From the NCBI GenBank assembly GCA_003508835.1, contig PUFA01000062.1, forward strand, positions 4,185,001 to 4,249,000: 64,000 nucleotides of DNA. The letters run 5' to 3'. A program made the translations under genes and the position numbers. Below the pieces are notes generated by a model. It ran no database searches, was not told where the DNA came from, and was given only the letters and a program-made list of their open reading frames with translations. This document shows, one piece after another, positions 31,851 through 45,592 of this stretch. Within the stretch, counting starts at the first letter, position 1; each line of letters begins with the position of its first letter. Source of the stretch: Eonycteris spelaea (taxonomy: Eukaryota; Chordata; Mammalia; Chiroptera; Pteropodidae).

Positions 31851-32594
31851 CCCCACCCCCTTCTAGCGACTTAGTACATGGCTCACTGCTGCTGGAACCT
31901 GACGTACCCGTGACGCCTTCTACCAACGCTCTTACGTTCACACGTGGCAAAGCCTTTCTGCGGCGCCGACAGTTTGCAGCATCGTGGGCCCCCTCGCACA
32001 CTGTCCTGGGCAGAACCTTTACCCTCGTCACCCTTGGAAGAGGAGACCTAGCACCATCTCTGCTGTCCCCGCGAAGGCGATGAGGCAGCATATCGAATGC
32101 GAAGTGGAACCCAGACTAGTGGCAACCCAGTTCTTGGACGCTTTCCCCTGTACCGCCTGTGTCAACAGCCCCGACTCTACTTCCGTGGGCGGGTATCTGG
32201 GGAAGGTTGCTGCACCCAGCTGAAGCTTGATGGCATTGTCTCGGTCCTCTCAGATGGACTGGCGGGGCCTTCGGTGTCACTTCACATGGCTGCCTGCGTG
32301 AGTTTAGTTTCTCTGATTTACCTCGCCCTGTACGGGCCTGGGGCCGGGGGCTGATGAGCACATAGGTGGGACCCTGCAGGTATTCTCCAGTGCCAAGCAA
32401 GGGGCTTTGCCTGCTAGAGCCCGAGGTCACTTTGTTCGAAAATAATATCAAACAAAAGACAATAAAAGACAGCTCTTCTGCGAGGGCTGGGATGCACAGG
32501 GATCTACTGACCTCAGCGCCTCCAACCCCAGCTTAAAATCTGTGAAATAGTAGGAGCCACTCTTATCTGATGAGGCGGGGTCTTGTCTGTTTCT

Positions 32595-32658
<64 letters not shown>

Positions 32659-34430
32659 AGAGAGAAGAAAAAAAAAAATCCGCCTGCATGCTGGGCTGCA
32701 GCTCCTGGCGCGAAGCTGCCCTCCCCAGCTCGGAGCCTTGTTTCCTGGTGCACTCGCCAGCCTGTCAACGGCCCAGCCCTGGGGGATGGCAGTCTGGACA
32801 GCTGGCCAGGCTCTTTGGGACCCGTGGATTCCGCGGAGCCACCTGGCCCAGCTCTTAGAAGGACTCGAGGTGTCGCTGCTCTACGTGAACGTGCCGCAGG
32901 GCGCCTTCGCCTTGGGCCTCGCTGACCGCCTGAACCGTGGCTCCGGCACAGCCGTGTCCCGTCGCGGTCTGTTGACCAGAACAGCTGCTTTATCTTAATG
33001 TTCATCTTTTGGCCGGCGACCTGGGGAGAAGGGTGGTGGCAAGATCTGCGGCCTCACACTGTCCTGACCGTATTTCCAGAGGCACCTGGAGAAGCGGCGG
33101 CCCAGAGGCCACCCACGCACCTCCGGAGACCCCTCTCGGGTCTCAACACTGGTGTGGGCATGTTCCCCGGACAACCAAACCGGAACCTAATCTGCAGCTG
33201 TCGCCGCGCGCCCACCTCCCGCCCGCGTCCCAGCCCGCAGCCCGGGCGGGCACGGAAGCCCGGTCGCTGGGGCCGCCGGGAAGGCCCTCGGGTCCGGCTG
33301 GGGCGAAGCACCGCCCCCGCGCGCCCTCCCACCGCCCCCGCACGCGCCGCGCTCGGCCTGGGCGGTGTCTTCGTGGGCGGTCGGGTCCGGCGGGGCGCGG
33401 CCTCCAGGCTAAGCCTGCAGGGACGCGTGCTGGGCCCCGGTCGCGGTCCCGCCCGATTCCGGGCGCGCTCAGAGTCGGCCTCGGGAGGCCCGGGTGGAGG
33501 AGTCCACCGCAGGTGCCCCTTCCCCTCTGTCGACCTCCTGCGCCTTCACTCCCATATACCTTGAATGGGTCATCCTTGCCTGCTTCCCGCGAGCTGCCCC
33601 GCGAAGCCCTGGCGTTGAACATTAACTAGCCGGAGCTATAGAGCGGGGTAAAACGTTACATATAAAAATGAATCATTATCCGCTTGGGGGGGTGGGGAGG
33701 AGGCCCTATAACGAGCTCTGTACCCAGAGCAGCCCGGGCCATGTCCCAAACCCAATGCATCGACCCTCTGGCAGCCACTTCTAGGGACCATTGGGCCGCC
33801 TGCTGCTGAGGTCGGGTGGGGCAGGAAGGATGGTGGTCATCGAACCAGCCTTTCTCTCAAGTAGCCTGATGTGAAGGCCTTCTAACGCGAGTGCATCTCC
33901 TTTCCTTTCACCTTTAGGTACACAGAAAGGTCTGAACAGCTCTGTCTCTCACCAAGCTTAGTGGGAACAGCTGCAGTTCTAGGAGGAGACGCTGCCTAAA
34001 GGGTCAAGAACCCAGGCTGAGCGGTCGACTCCCGGGATCCGCCGCCAGCATGGGCTCTCAGGCTGGGCCCTGGGTGGCAGGGCTAGGGTGGGGTGCCGTA
34101 GGGAGTGGAGCCGGAGGGGAGGCGCGCGGTGCAAGGTAGAACGGGCGCTGGGCCTGGCCGAGCCCAGGTCTGAGACCGTGCGCAAGCCCTGGCTCCAGTC
34201 GCACCCCACCCTGTTCTCCTGGGTCCCGCTTCGTTCCACCCGGACCTGATTCCTTAAGCCTAAGTAACAGAAAGTTAACAAATCATACTTCAGCACTGAT
34301 TTATGTGCTAGACCCAGGTGCCCAGGCAAGTATACAGAACCTAAGAAAGGTAACAGCTGGAGAAAGGATTTGAGACAGTGCCCCACCCCCGCCCCCCGCC
34401 GCGTTCTCGTGGCCTCATCAGGAAACAGCA
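31850..34430. other. Large CpG island downstream of PITX2
   Basis: Very GC-rich, with the densest CpG content at about 33.1-33.5 kb. Long open frames occur on both strands at once (for example 33009-33629 plus and 33143-33622 minus), with Arg/Pro/Gly-rich compositions typical of random GC-rich DNA. I therefore do not call a gene. It resembles a promoter-type island; which transcript, if any, starts here is unknown. Confidence 0.6.
32598..32665. repeat. (GA)n purine repeat
   Basis: About 68 bp of nearly pure AG repeat, interrupted once near 32640, followed by an A run. It could adopt triplex (H-DNA) structure and bind GAGA-type factors. It lies inside the CpG-rich block. Confidence 0.95.
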
Positions 34431-37400
34431 AGTCATGGTGCTCAGCAAATCCCTGAATAGAAAGGTGATTCTGTTTCTCTATCTCTGTCTTTCTCCCCGT
34501 CTGACCCTCCCTTCTTCTCTCCCCTATTCAAGAAAAAAGACAAAGTAGATGCAAACCAGAGAAAGATGTGATGTTACATCAGGAATTTCCAAATGAGGAG
34601 CGGAACAGTTCTTGTACCTCTTAAGAAGATTGGTTTATTTCTATGCAAAATGGCTGCTTTACTCAAAAGGCAGTGCCTGACTCATAATAACCTCAGTAAA
34701 TATATTTTGAACAGATAACACCCCTCCACCCAAAGCCACTTGGACTCTATCTATAACATGTTCATTGAAGCAGCATAATTTTTACTGAGAGCATTCACCC
34801 AAATCTTTGTATTTAGGTGTGTGAGTAGGTGACTGGTATGAACTCTGTATCATTCCATTACTCTCGCAGTCATATCTTAGCTTCTTCAGAGCCCATTGTT
34901 TCTCCTTCACAGCCTAGATAGTGATCATGAGAATTTCTGGCAGGGTTAGGAGGGTTGCCTCAGAAGCATGCTGGGAACCAGGTTTTACTGAGACTCAGCA
35001 GGCATCAAGCCTGTGGTGAGTACTGTGTATGTGTTTTGGTTGGACATTAATCATTTCCAGGAGAAATGGCTTTGAGTTTAAGATATGATTCTAGCATGTT
35101 CATCTCTTCATGTAGTGTCACTGCTCTGACATCAGTGCACACAACATTCAATGTCATTCCCGTAGAGCAATACAGCCCACGTTGGTAATCACTCAACTTT
35201 GTGTCACCCTACTTCTCCAGGAAAAATAGAGTTGACTCAAATGTTCTACCAGTTACCTCCTGAGAGAAATTAACACATCAAAGCAAATGAATTAAAAAGA
35301 GGTATGAATCATACTCAGTTGACCTCCAGTGACAGACACAAAGAAACATAGGTGGGGAAAGGGCATTTACTTTTAAAAGTATGAGTGATTGTGGCAAGTG
35401 GTATTATAAAGGGTACTGCAGCACTTGCTCAAACTCTCTTCTCCCAACCAAATTACCATGTTATCTGACACCCTCAATCTGTTTGTGTCCTGGGTAACAG
35501 ACAGTTTGACCAAGAGGTCATCGACTAGAGGGCTTGGGTGACTGCAAACAAGTTTGACAAGAAAGGAATCTGGGTGGGGTGCCACTGTGGAGGTGGGGAG
35601 AGGATGAGACCACAGTGGCTGGAGCAGCCTGGCAACCCCAAATCTCTGCTGGACCCTGCATTCACACACAATGCCTTGTAAGAGAGCAGGGGATTAGGAA
35701 GAGCTGTCAACACAGCTTCATGAATAGGAGAAATTACATCTCTCTCCACATCCCTTTTCTTCCCCGCCTTCCTCATTTCCTCCTTTTCTCTTTGCCTTTC
35801 TGCCACCTCAGTAGGCTCTCCCCAAAATTCTGCCTGCTCCTCGGTTATCCTCTGCTTGTCTCATCTTTTGAATTAAGGCTTCAGATCGTTTTTAGTGTTT
35901 ACTCTTCTGGATATGAAAAGCTATTTTAGCCAATTGAGGGTCTACCTGTAAACTATTTGTATTAATAAACATGGAATGTTTGTATGAATAGCAAAGGTGT
36001 TAGGGCCAATAATTTAAGTAAGTAATATCAGAATCTGTCTTTCACAGCAACACAGGGACCATACCTATTCTTTAATAAAGTTCTACTGTGCACTGATACC
36101 CGAGGAGCGTCAGCACACCTCTTTCACCCTCGGGCGGCGTTACCGTTGGCATTATGAGCACCAGCGTGGTAAATCTCAGTTCAGTTTGCCGTCCTCAACT
36201 TGGAAGCTCCTCCTCCAAGTGAAACTACCACCTGTGGACTCGCCCATATCGTCAACGTTTTCGTTCCAAGAGAACACAGATACAGTGCTGTGTAGAGATT
36301 ATGTGCTAGAGTTTCTTTCTGCATCCTTCCATAGAAAGGTACTTTTTTTGTGTGTGTGTGTGCTATATCCGATTGTTATTGGCCCAACAGTATTTTATGG
36401 TGAGTTTTCTTTCTTTAATGGTTAGAAAACACCTTCACTGTCATCCTGCAACTCATTCAAATTAGAACATGGTAGAAAGACGTCTTCTTCCACAGAAGAG
36501 CTGCCCTATTTCTTCCCTCTTTTGATTCTTTTTCCTCTGTCACTTCTTTCAACAACTCTCTTTAGAGGTCATTCGAAATCTCACAACTCTCCTTTTTTAC
36601 TTTGAAATTTTCATTTCTGAGCACTCGTTGTTCTCATACCTGAAAACCACCTTTGTTTATATTACTCCTTTGTCAACTACCATGTGGGATGTTTTAATAG
36701 ACATTAAGATTTTGGGAATCATTCTCCTTTAAGCTTTTTGTGGGAGCCTGGAACAACACCTGGTAAATAGTAGATGTTCAATAAATGCCTGTTGATCAAG
36801 CAGTATAATTGCAATCTTTGCTCACAAAAATCAAAGTTCAAAGACATTAAAATCAATTAAATTGGCATGACTTAAATCTCAGATTAATTCTAATTAATTT
36901 CTAATCTTTCTCTCAACATATCAGACATGTAAAAGTATTCCAGAGCAGAAATTTTATCTTAATCTTTCTATCATCACTTCCATAATCTTTACTGCATCAG
37001 AGCAGTTTTAGGGTGATGAATCATACCATTCATCATTTTTAGGATGATGATTAAGCCTCATAAGATACTGGACAAATTTTAATGTATACATATACATACA
37101 CATGTAAAGATTTAAAAATATATAGCTTGGGGAATGTGTGTGGTGAGGAAGACAGAGAAAGGGTGTGTGTGTGTGTATTGTGTGTGTGTGTGTGTGTGTG
37201 TGTATAGGGGACACATATATGACAGAAATTTCCAGGTTACAATTGTCAGGACCAAGGATTACTTTACTAGGTAAAGATTATAATCTCCAGTCCTCAAAAT
37301 TATTTACACTTTAAAAAATTTTACTATTTACAATATACAGTAAAATACAGTGCATCAAAATATGCTAAGAACAAAGTTGTTTTTTCATTTTTATGGTTAG

Positions 37401-38140
37401 AGATAAGAAAACTTGAGAATGCTAGTCACCTCAAAAACAACCACAAAGAAATATTAACCCAATCAGACTTTGATTAAAGTCATAGACCAAACAAATTATA
37501 ATTATTTTCATTTCTGCTCATTGTTGACCAATAAGCCTCATATATTTTTTATTAATTTATTGGTGGCAAAATATTCCTTAGATCACTTACCCCTTCCACT
37601 CCCACTTTCCAGCTGCTACCACAAACAATAAACACATCATCAGAAACAGTAGGAAGAATGGCATTACCTTTGATGAGACCACTACAAAGTATTTAATAAT
37701 TCTTATATATCAGACAAAATGTTTTGCTTTACTATGCTAAAAAATGACCAAAGAAATACACATATGAACAAACAAAACAGTAAATGTGGACACTGGAACG
37801 GTGGAGAGGTACAATGAAGTGGGTTTTACAGTCCCATAGGGCTTTCAAAAAGTGCCCAGAGAAATCACTAGGCATCACCTTGCTGTTTCTTAGAAGGAAC
37901 TCCAGGGAGGATAATATGACTGACGATTCAAAAAAATCAAGGGGGAAGATGATTGGAAACTTACAAAATGTGATAGAGAAGAGAAAATCTTTGGTTGGCT
38001 TAGGGACTATAACTGTCATTTAAAAAATTACCTACACCCCCCCCCAAAAACAATGGGCCAATATTATTTTCATAACATTCAATATACTTTTACTATTATA
38101 TTTTACTTTATTTTATGTATAATCTTTAAAAAACATAACT
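34431..38140. other. Gene-free AT-rich flank
   Basis: No supported gene. It includes a TG microsatellite and a short stretch at about 36.74-36.80 kb resembling the 3' end of a + strand MIR/L2 element (GTTCAATAAATGCC). The 30-kb sequence from here on has typical mammalian intergenic composition. Confidence 0.55.
37163..37204. repeat. (TG)n microsatellite
   Basis: Interrupted TG repeat. Confidence 0.95.
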
Positions 38141-38149
38141 ATAAGTGAT

Positions 38150-38415
38150 GCAGAAGACAATTTGCTGAGTACTTTCTATAAGCCAGGCACTGTGCTAAGT
38201 GCTCTTCATATATTATCTCAGTCAGTTCTCACAGCAGCCCTGTAGAGTAGAAGCTGTTTTTTCATATTTGACTGATGAGAAAACCGATGCTCAGAAGTAA
38301 GTTGCCTTAGGCTGCCTGGTTAATGAGTAGCAGAGTCAGGCCTAGCGTAGGACTTAAATCATGCACAGTATAACAAGAGGTTTGTTCTCCCAACCACTAA
38401 ACAAGCTGCCACTGT
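38150..38415 (-). mobile_element. MIR SINE remnant, minus strand
   Basis: Contains the reverse complement of the MIR core: CCAGGCACTGTGCTAAG, TATTATCTCA, GAGAAAACCGATGCTCAG and CAACCACTAAACAAGCTGCC follow in the order expected of an inverted MIR. Identified by memory of the consensus. Confidence 0.8.
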
Positions 38416-38994
38416 GAAATAATCCTAGTCTTCTGTATCATTTTCTGCTGATACCATGAGAAAATGCCGTTCATAAAAAAAAGAAAAATATTTTAAAAAT
38501 GCTTTGAAAATAATATCAACTCATTAGTTTATGAGATGAAGTGTTCAAAAAATTATTATATTGATTGAACCAAAAGTAAAGTACTCTTTCACATGTGTTT
38601 TAAAGCATATCTTTTAGACTAAAGCAATAGCATAACTTCTTAAGGTATTTTGAAATGCGACATTTTAGAAATGATAGGAAAAGGAACAAACTCTTGCTGA
38701 TACTAAAAAAGGATATGCAGACACACACATTTATCAGTTGGCATATAATCAAGTGATCTTTTTGGTCTTGTACATTATGACTTGCTCCCCCTTCCCATTG
38801 TCCCTTTTTGAGGCTAACTCTGGATCTCAGCTTAGACATCCCTACACGGCACAAGGCCTCCTGAACATCTCGGCATTGCATTAGGGGAAGGTGTCACTGC
38901 TGTGTGCTTCCATTGCCACACCGAAGCACGTAACTCACTTCCATGAACAGAACACTTTTGAAGATTATAGGACAGTTATTTTGTAGGATGTCTC

Positions 38995-38998
<4 letters not shown>

Positions 38999-39025
<27 letters not shown>

Positions 39026-39026
39026 G
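38999..39026. repeat. (TG)n microsatellite
   Basis: Fourteen TG units. Confidence 0.95.
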
Positions 39027-39059
39027 ATTTTCATGTGGTCAGATTCAGATTACATATCT

Positions 39060-39235
39060 TCTACGATATTCAGGAACATTACAGAAGTGACGCTGTGTTC
39101 TTAGGCACATGATGTCCAGTTATCTAATATTTGGTGATGTTACATTGATGACCTGATTAAGGTGGTTTCTGCTAGCTTCTCTATTGAATTATTACACTTC
39201 TCCCCGATGTAGTTAGTATTTCATAAGCAGTTTTA
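39060..39235. mobile_element. Old L1 (L1M-type) 3' UTR fragment, tentative
   Basis: The stretch with GATGACCTGATTAAGGTGG, TTTCTGCTAGCTTCTC and CACTTCTCCCC resembles the 3' UTR of ancient mammalian L1 elements, and a related stretch occurs near 59.06-59.15 kb in this window. Assignment is from memory. Confidence 0.4.
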
Positions 39236-39455
39236 TGATGAGGAACTGAAGCCTTCTGCCACAAGCCACGTGGGTGAGTTGGAAGCGGATTCTCCAGCTC
39301 TTCAAATGACAGCAGCCCTGGACCACAGCTTGACTGCAACTTAAGTTGCTCCCAGATTCCTGACCCTCAAAACTGTATGAGAAAACAAATGTTTATTATT
39401 TTAATTTTTGGAGTAATTTGTTAAATTGCAGTAGATAACTAATACACTATATATC
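39236..39455 (+). mobile_element. MaLR/MLT1-like LTR fragment
   Basis: Ends with an AATGTTTATTATTTTA poly(A)-signal region, then TTTTGGAGTAATTTGTTA and AGATAACTAATACAC, the typical 3' end of this family. A second, longer copy of the same family lies at about 49.42-49.93 kb. Family name is from memory. Confidence 0.5.
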
Positions 39456-39867
39456 TATTTCCTATCTTTCAAAAGGCTTTGTCATTTTATCTGTTATAGT
39501 CTGTCTCCTTCATCTTTGCACCAAGGGGCTTATCCTCCCCTCTTTTTTACATTCATTTTTATAGCATTTGAGGGAAAATAGAGATAAGCAAATGTATTTA
39601 ATGGACATTTTTTACCACAAGTCTAAGGAAGTGAATCTTAAGCACAGATTTGAAGGAGGAAAATGATAGGACGTAGCAGTGCTATGTAAGAAAAACATTT
39701 GAGACAGAAAAATATGATAAACACTAAGAGCCAGGCAGAGAAAAACAGTTATAGAACATAACAAGCAGCGGAAAAATATTTTTATTACATGTTTAATAAA
39801 TCTAACTCTAGTTTTAAAAGTGAAATTTTGAGAATTATGCATTAAGAAGGTTGCAGGATACCGGGCA

Positions 39868-39904
39868 TCGCAGGCACCCACCCCGACTACAACTGGCCTG
39901 CCAA
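39868..39904 (+). repeat. Detached copy of an L1 5'-region segment
   Basis: A 35-bp segment (GCAGGCACCCACCCCGACTA...) recurs at about 41122-41156 inside the L1 5' region with one mismatch. The flanks differ, so it is a separate small duplication or fragment about 1.25 kb upstream. Confidence 0.7.
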
Positions 39905-42153
39905 GAACACATCAGACGTACTTCTTTTGTCTGCTCAGCACCACTGTTTTTCTTCCAGAAACAGCACTGTCCTCCTTTTGCAGGAACTGTTCCTCTCCCT
40001 ACTGAAACTGTGTTGCTCTAGTGGAGACTGCCAGTTATAGAACCGGTCTCTTTGTTCACGTGAGGAAATATTTGACCTAGGCTGGCCCTTCGGTCCTTTC
40101 CTGGGAATTTTAAAATGGGATTTAGAGAAGAAAAGTAGTCTTTTTCAAGGTGAAGAGATGGAATGTCAAAAGCCTGTTCTTCTGGGAAGAAGGTTGCAGT
40201 CTCTAGTAAGATAGAAATCTGACTCAGAGAGAAGCACTGATGAGAGCTGGATGGAAAGAGGATCCTGGTAGTATCCCCATTCCTGTGATCCTTGAGATCC
40301 ATTTAAACCTGTGTCCTTCCTGAGATTTTGCTATTTAAGTCAGTATAGTTCCTGTTTTCCTCAAAGTAGTTCAAATGGAGTTTCTGTTACTTGTAAACAA
40401 AAGAATTCTTGCTTCAAAAGTGTCCCTGTGGTAGGTCCAGGATGGTGGCATGGGAGCTCATTCCCTCCCAAGAAAACATCAAATGTACAGCTCTATTTAG
40501 AGCAATTCCTCTTGAGAGACCACTGAGAGTCATTTTGAAAAGCTTTGGCACATCAAACAAGAGAGAGGAAGGGCAGGAAAGAGGGAGAGAAAAAGTAGGG
40601 GGCAGGCATTGCAGAGAAGGCTGGAGAACAGTGCAAACTCTCTGGAAGCTGAGAGGACTACCCAGAGGGACTGGCGAGCGCCACTGTTTAAATTTCCCTT
40701 GCACTTGGATAGCAGACTGGAGCTCTATGCAGGTCCTGCGGCCAATCTGCAGGGCTGCTGGAGCATATCCCCAGACATCCGTCTCAGAACTAGATCCAGC
40801 AGAAAGAGGATGGATCTATAGTACATGTACACCCCAAGACTGATCAAGCAGGTAGGCGGGGCACTGCTGTATGTACCCACTGGGCTACACATGAAAGCAA
40901 GGCTCCCTTGCCTGTTGAGAGTGCAGAATGAGCAATACGCTGTGGTACTTCATGCAGAGCTGCCTGATCAGGAGAAAGTTTGAAGCTAGTAGAGCACTGC
41001 CATATTACATACCTGGCAGCTCTGCCCACACTAGGCATTCCCATTGGGAGCAGAAGGGCAAGCAAGCTTGCACACTGCCCTGCCTAGAACCTATTCCTGG
41101 CCAGGCAACACACCAGGCTTGGCAGGCACCCACCCCAACTACAACTGGCCTGCCAAACCATCAGCACACGGTCTCCACAGAGGCCACTTTTTAAGACTGG
41201 GAGAGATAGCTACTTCATCTAACTCAAAGGAAGAAATAGAGAAAGTTAAAAAAAAAAAAATGTGTGTGTGTGTGTGGAGGGTGGGGGAGACATAAGAATA
41301 TGTCCTAAATGAAAAACCTCTGCGAAAAGCCCAACTGAAACAGATCAGAAATGTGCCTGATAAAAAATTCAAAGAAATGGTCATAAAGATGCTCAACAAA
41401 CTTGTATAGAATAAAGGAAGTCAGAGAGAATTCAACAAAGAGTTAGAAAATGTAAAAAAGAACCAATAAGAAATGAAGAATACAACAATTGAGTGAAGAA
41501 TACGTTAGAAGGAATCAATGGCAGATTAGTTAATATGGAAGATTTGTGACCTGAAAGACAAAATTGTAGAAATCACCCAATCAGAAAGAAAAATTTTAAA
41601 AAAAGAATTAAAAAAAAGAAAAAAAAGACCTCTGGATATCATCAAGAGCTCTAACATTCACATTTATTCAGGGATTCCAGAAAGAGGAGAGAAAGAAAAG
41701 GGCAGAAAGTATATTTGAAAAATAAAAAGCTGAAAACTTTCCTAATCTGGGGAAGGAAACAGACATCCAGGTCCAGGAAACACAGAGAGTTCCAAACAAA
41801 AAATGAACCCAAACAAGCCCACACAAAGACATATTGTAGTTAAAATGGCAAAACTAAGGATAAAGAGACAATCTTGAAGGCAGCAAGAAGGAAGCAACAA
41901 ATCGCATACAAGGGAGATCCCATAAGGCTATCAGCTGATATCTCAGTAGCAACTGTAGGGGCCAGAAGAGAGTGACAGGAATATTTAAACTGCTGAAAGG
42001 TAGAAACTTACAACATGGAATCCTATATCCAGCAAGGTTATCGTTCAGAATTGAAGGAGAGATACAAGACTTTCCCAGACAAGCAAAATCACCACTAAAT
42101 CAGCTTTATACGAAATGTTAGTCTTCTTTATGCAGAAGAGAAAAGGTTATGAT

Positions 42154-42225
42154 CAAAGAAGAGGACATAACGATTGTACATATCTATCTATCAAAGAAGA
42201 AACTATAACAATTGTAAATATCTAT
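42154..42225 (+). repeat. Diverged 38-bp tandem duplication in L1
   Basis: Two copies starting CAAAGAAGA at 42154 and 42192, each continuing with a TAACNATTGTANATATCTAT stretch. It is a diverged duplication inside the ORF1/ORF2 region. Confidence 0.7.
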
Positions 42226-42309
42226 GCACTCATATAAAGCAAATACAGACATAAAGATGGAAATTAACAGTACTACAATGGTAGCTGGGAATTTTAATAT
42301 CTCACTTCA

Positions 42310-42660
42310 ATGGATATATTATTCAGACAGAAAATTAATAAGGACATACTGGCCTTAAATGCCACATTAGAACAAATTGACTTAAAATATATTTATAAAA
42401 CCTTTTATCCTAAAATTGCAGATTACACATTTTTCTCAAGTGCACATGGAAAAGTTTCCAAGATAGGGGACATATTAGACCACAAAAAAAACCTCAACAA
42501 ATTCAAGAAGATTGACATTATATCAAACATATTTTCTGTCCATAATGGCATGAAACCAGAAATTAACTATATGAAGAAAATGGAGGAAAAAAACCATAAA
42601 TATATGAAGATTAAACAACATGCTTCTACACAACCAAAGAAGAAATCAAGTAGGAAATAA
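42310..42660 (+). pseudogene. L1 ORF2 endonuclease/linker fragment
   Basis: An open 116-codon relic containing IADYTFFSSAHGKVSKIGDI and NKFKKIDIISNIFSVHNGMK, which align with the end of the L1 ORF2 endonuclease domain and the linker to the reverse transcriptase. It is a fossil within the larger L1 and has no independent start. It is inactive because the rest of ORF2 is broken. Confidence 0.85.
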
Positions 42661-45456
42661 AAAACTACCCTGAGACCAATAAAAATGAAAATACAATTTA
42701 AAATTTATGAGATGGAGCAAAAGTAGTTCTAAGAAGTTTATAGCTAGACAAGCCTACCTCAAGAAGCAGAAAAAATCCTAAATAAACAATCTAACTTTGT
42801 GCTTAACGGAACTAGAAAAAAAAAGAAAAACAAATAAAACCCAAAGTAGAAGGAAGGAAATAATAAAGATCAGAGTGGAAATAAACAAAATAAAGGCAAA
42901 AAATAATAGAAAAAATCAATAAAACTAAGAGCTGGTTCTTTGAAATGATACATAAAGTTCACAAACTTCTAGCAAGACTCATCAAGAAAAAGAGAGAGCC
43001 CAAATAAATAAAATCAGAAGTGAAAGACGAGAGAATGTAACTGATACCACGGAAACACAAGGGACCATTAAAGAATACTATGAACAATTATATACCAACA
43101 AATTGAACTGTCTAAAAGGAATGGATATATTTCTAGAAACATACAACTTTCCAAAACTAAACCAGTAAGAAACAGAATCTGAACAGTCTGATTACCAGCA
43201 ATGGAATTGAGCAGTAATCAAAAATACCAACAAAAAAGTCCAGGACAAGATGGTTTCACAGGCGAATTCTAATAAAGAAAAATTAACATCTATCCTTCTT
43301 AAACTATCTTTCTAAAACTCATTCTACAAGACCATTCTACAAGCATTACTCCAATACCAAAACCAGACAAAGACACTACAAAAGAGAGAGCATTACAGGC
43401 CAATATCCTTGATGAACATCAATGCAATAATTCTCAAAAAATACTAGCAAACTGAATTCAACAATACATGAAAAGGATAATACACCATGATCAAGTGGGA
43501 TTTGTACCAGGGATGTAAGTGTAGTTCAACATCCACAAAACAATTAATATGACTCATCACATCAACAAAACCAAGAGTAAAAATCATATAAGCATCTTAA
43601 TATATACAGGAAAAGCATTTGACAAAATTCAACATCCGTTTTGATAAAAAAAAACAACAACAACAAAAAACAAACCTCTCAACTTAGTAGATAGAAGGAA
43701 CTTACCTCAACATGATAAAGGCTACGTATGACAGGTCCACAGCTAGCATCACAATGGCAAAAAGCTGAGAGCTTTCCTCAAAGATCAGGAACAATATGAG
43801 GATGCCCACTTTCATGACTACTTTTCAATATAGTATTGGAAGTCCTAGCCACAGCAATCAGACAAGAAAAAAATTAATAAAAGTCATTCAAATTGGAAAT
43901 GAAGAAGTAAAAGTGTCACAATTTGCAGATGATATAATACTATAATATAGAAAACCCTAAAGAACCCACCAAAAAATTAACAAATGAATTCAGTAAAATA
44001 GCAAGACACAAAATTAATATACAAAAATTCATTGAATTTCTATACATTAATAATGAATAAATAGAATGCAAAGTTAAGAAAATAACCTCATTTAAGATTG
44101 CATCAAAAATGAATAAATTAGCCAAGGATGTGAAATACCTATACTCTGAAAACTATAAGACTTTGGAAAAAGAAATGAAAGAAGACAGAAATAAATAGAA
44201 GGATATACCATGATCATGTATCAGAAGGATTAATATTGTTAAAATGACCATACTACCCAGACAATCTACAGATTCAATGCAATTCTTATCAAAACACCAG
44301 TGCTATTCTTCTCAGAACTAGAACAAATAATCCTAAAGCTTATATAAAATCCAAAAGAACATGAATAGCCAAAGCAATCTTCAGAAAGAAGAACAAGCCT
44401 GGTAGTATCATGCTTCCTGTTTTCAAACTACATTACAAAGCTATAATAATCGAAACAGTATGGTACTGGCATAAAAACAGACACATAGATCAATGGAACA
44501 GAATAAAGAGTCCAGAAATAAACCCTCATGTATATGGTCAGTTTTTCTATGACAAAGGAGGCAAGAATATACAATGGAGAAATAACAGTCTACTCAATAC
44601 GTGATGTTGGGGAAACTGGACAGATATATGCAAAAAAAAAAAAATGAAATTGAGCCACTCTCTTACACTATATGCAAAAATAAACTCGAAATGGATTAAA
44701 GATTTAAATGTGAGGTCTGAAATCATACAACACCTAGAAGAAAACATAGGTAGCAAATTATTTGACATCAGTCTTTGTAATATCTTTTTGGATATGTCCC
44801 CTCAAGCAAGGGAAACAAAAACAAAATAAATAAATAAATAAGACTTTCACAAAGTAAAAAGCTTCTATACAGAGAAGGAACCATCAACAAAACTGGAAAA
44901 CAGTCTAGCAAATGGGAGAATATATTTGCAAATAATATTTTCAATTAAAGGTTGATATCCAAAATGTATTAGGAATGCATACAATTCAATAACAAAAAAA
45001 TAAACAATTGGATCAAAAATAAAAAGAAGACATAAAGAGACCTTTCCAAAGAAGATATACAGATGTCCAACAGACATATGAAAAAATGTTCAATGTCGCT
45101 AATCATCAGAGGAATACAGGTCAAAATCACAATCTTACATCAGTCAGAATAGCTATTATCAAAAAATCAACAAATAACACATGTTAGTAAGGATGTAGAG
45201 AAAAGGGAACCCTTGTACACTCTTAATAAGACTGTAAATTGGTGTAGTTACTATGAAAAACAGCATTAAGATCCCTCAAAATACCCAAAATAAATCTATC
45301 CTATAACCCAGCAATTCTACTTCTGGATATTTATCCAAAAAAAAAACTAATTTGAAAAGACTATGAACCCCAATATTCATTGCATCATTATTTATAACAG
45401 CCAAGATATGGAAGCAACCTAAGTGTCCATCAGTGGATAAATGGATAAAAAGGATG

Positions 45457-45592
45457 TGATTATATACACACATACACATACACATACCCCATATGTATAT
45501 ATATATACACACACATACATATTTACTCCCACTCCATATATATATTTATGTACTATACACACACACACACACAAACATACACACACACCATG
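45457..45592. repeat. AC/AT microsatellite in the L1
   Basis: Mixed ACACATAC, TATATA and (AC)n tracts with intervening unique bases, inserted in the L1 near its ORF2 3' end. Confidence 0.85.

Noticed and set aside
32448..33629. Long overlapping open frames on + and - strands downstream of PITX2
   Set aside because: Arg/Pro/Gly/Ala-rich, both strands open, part runs through the GA microsatellite; no start context or domain.
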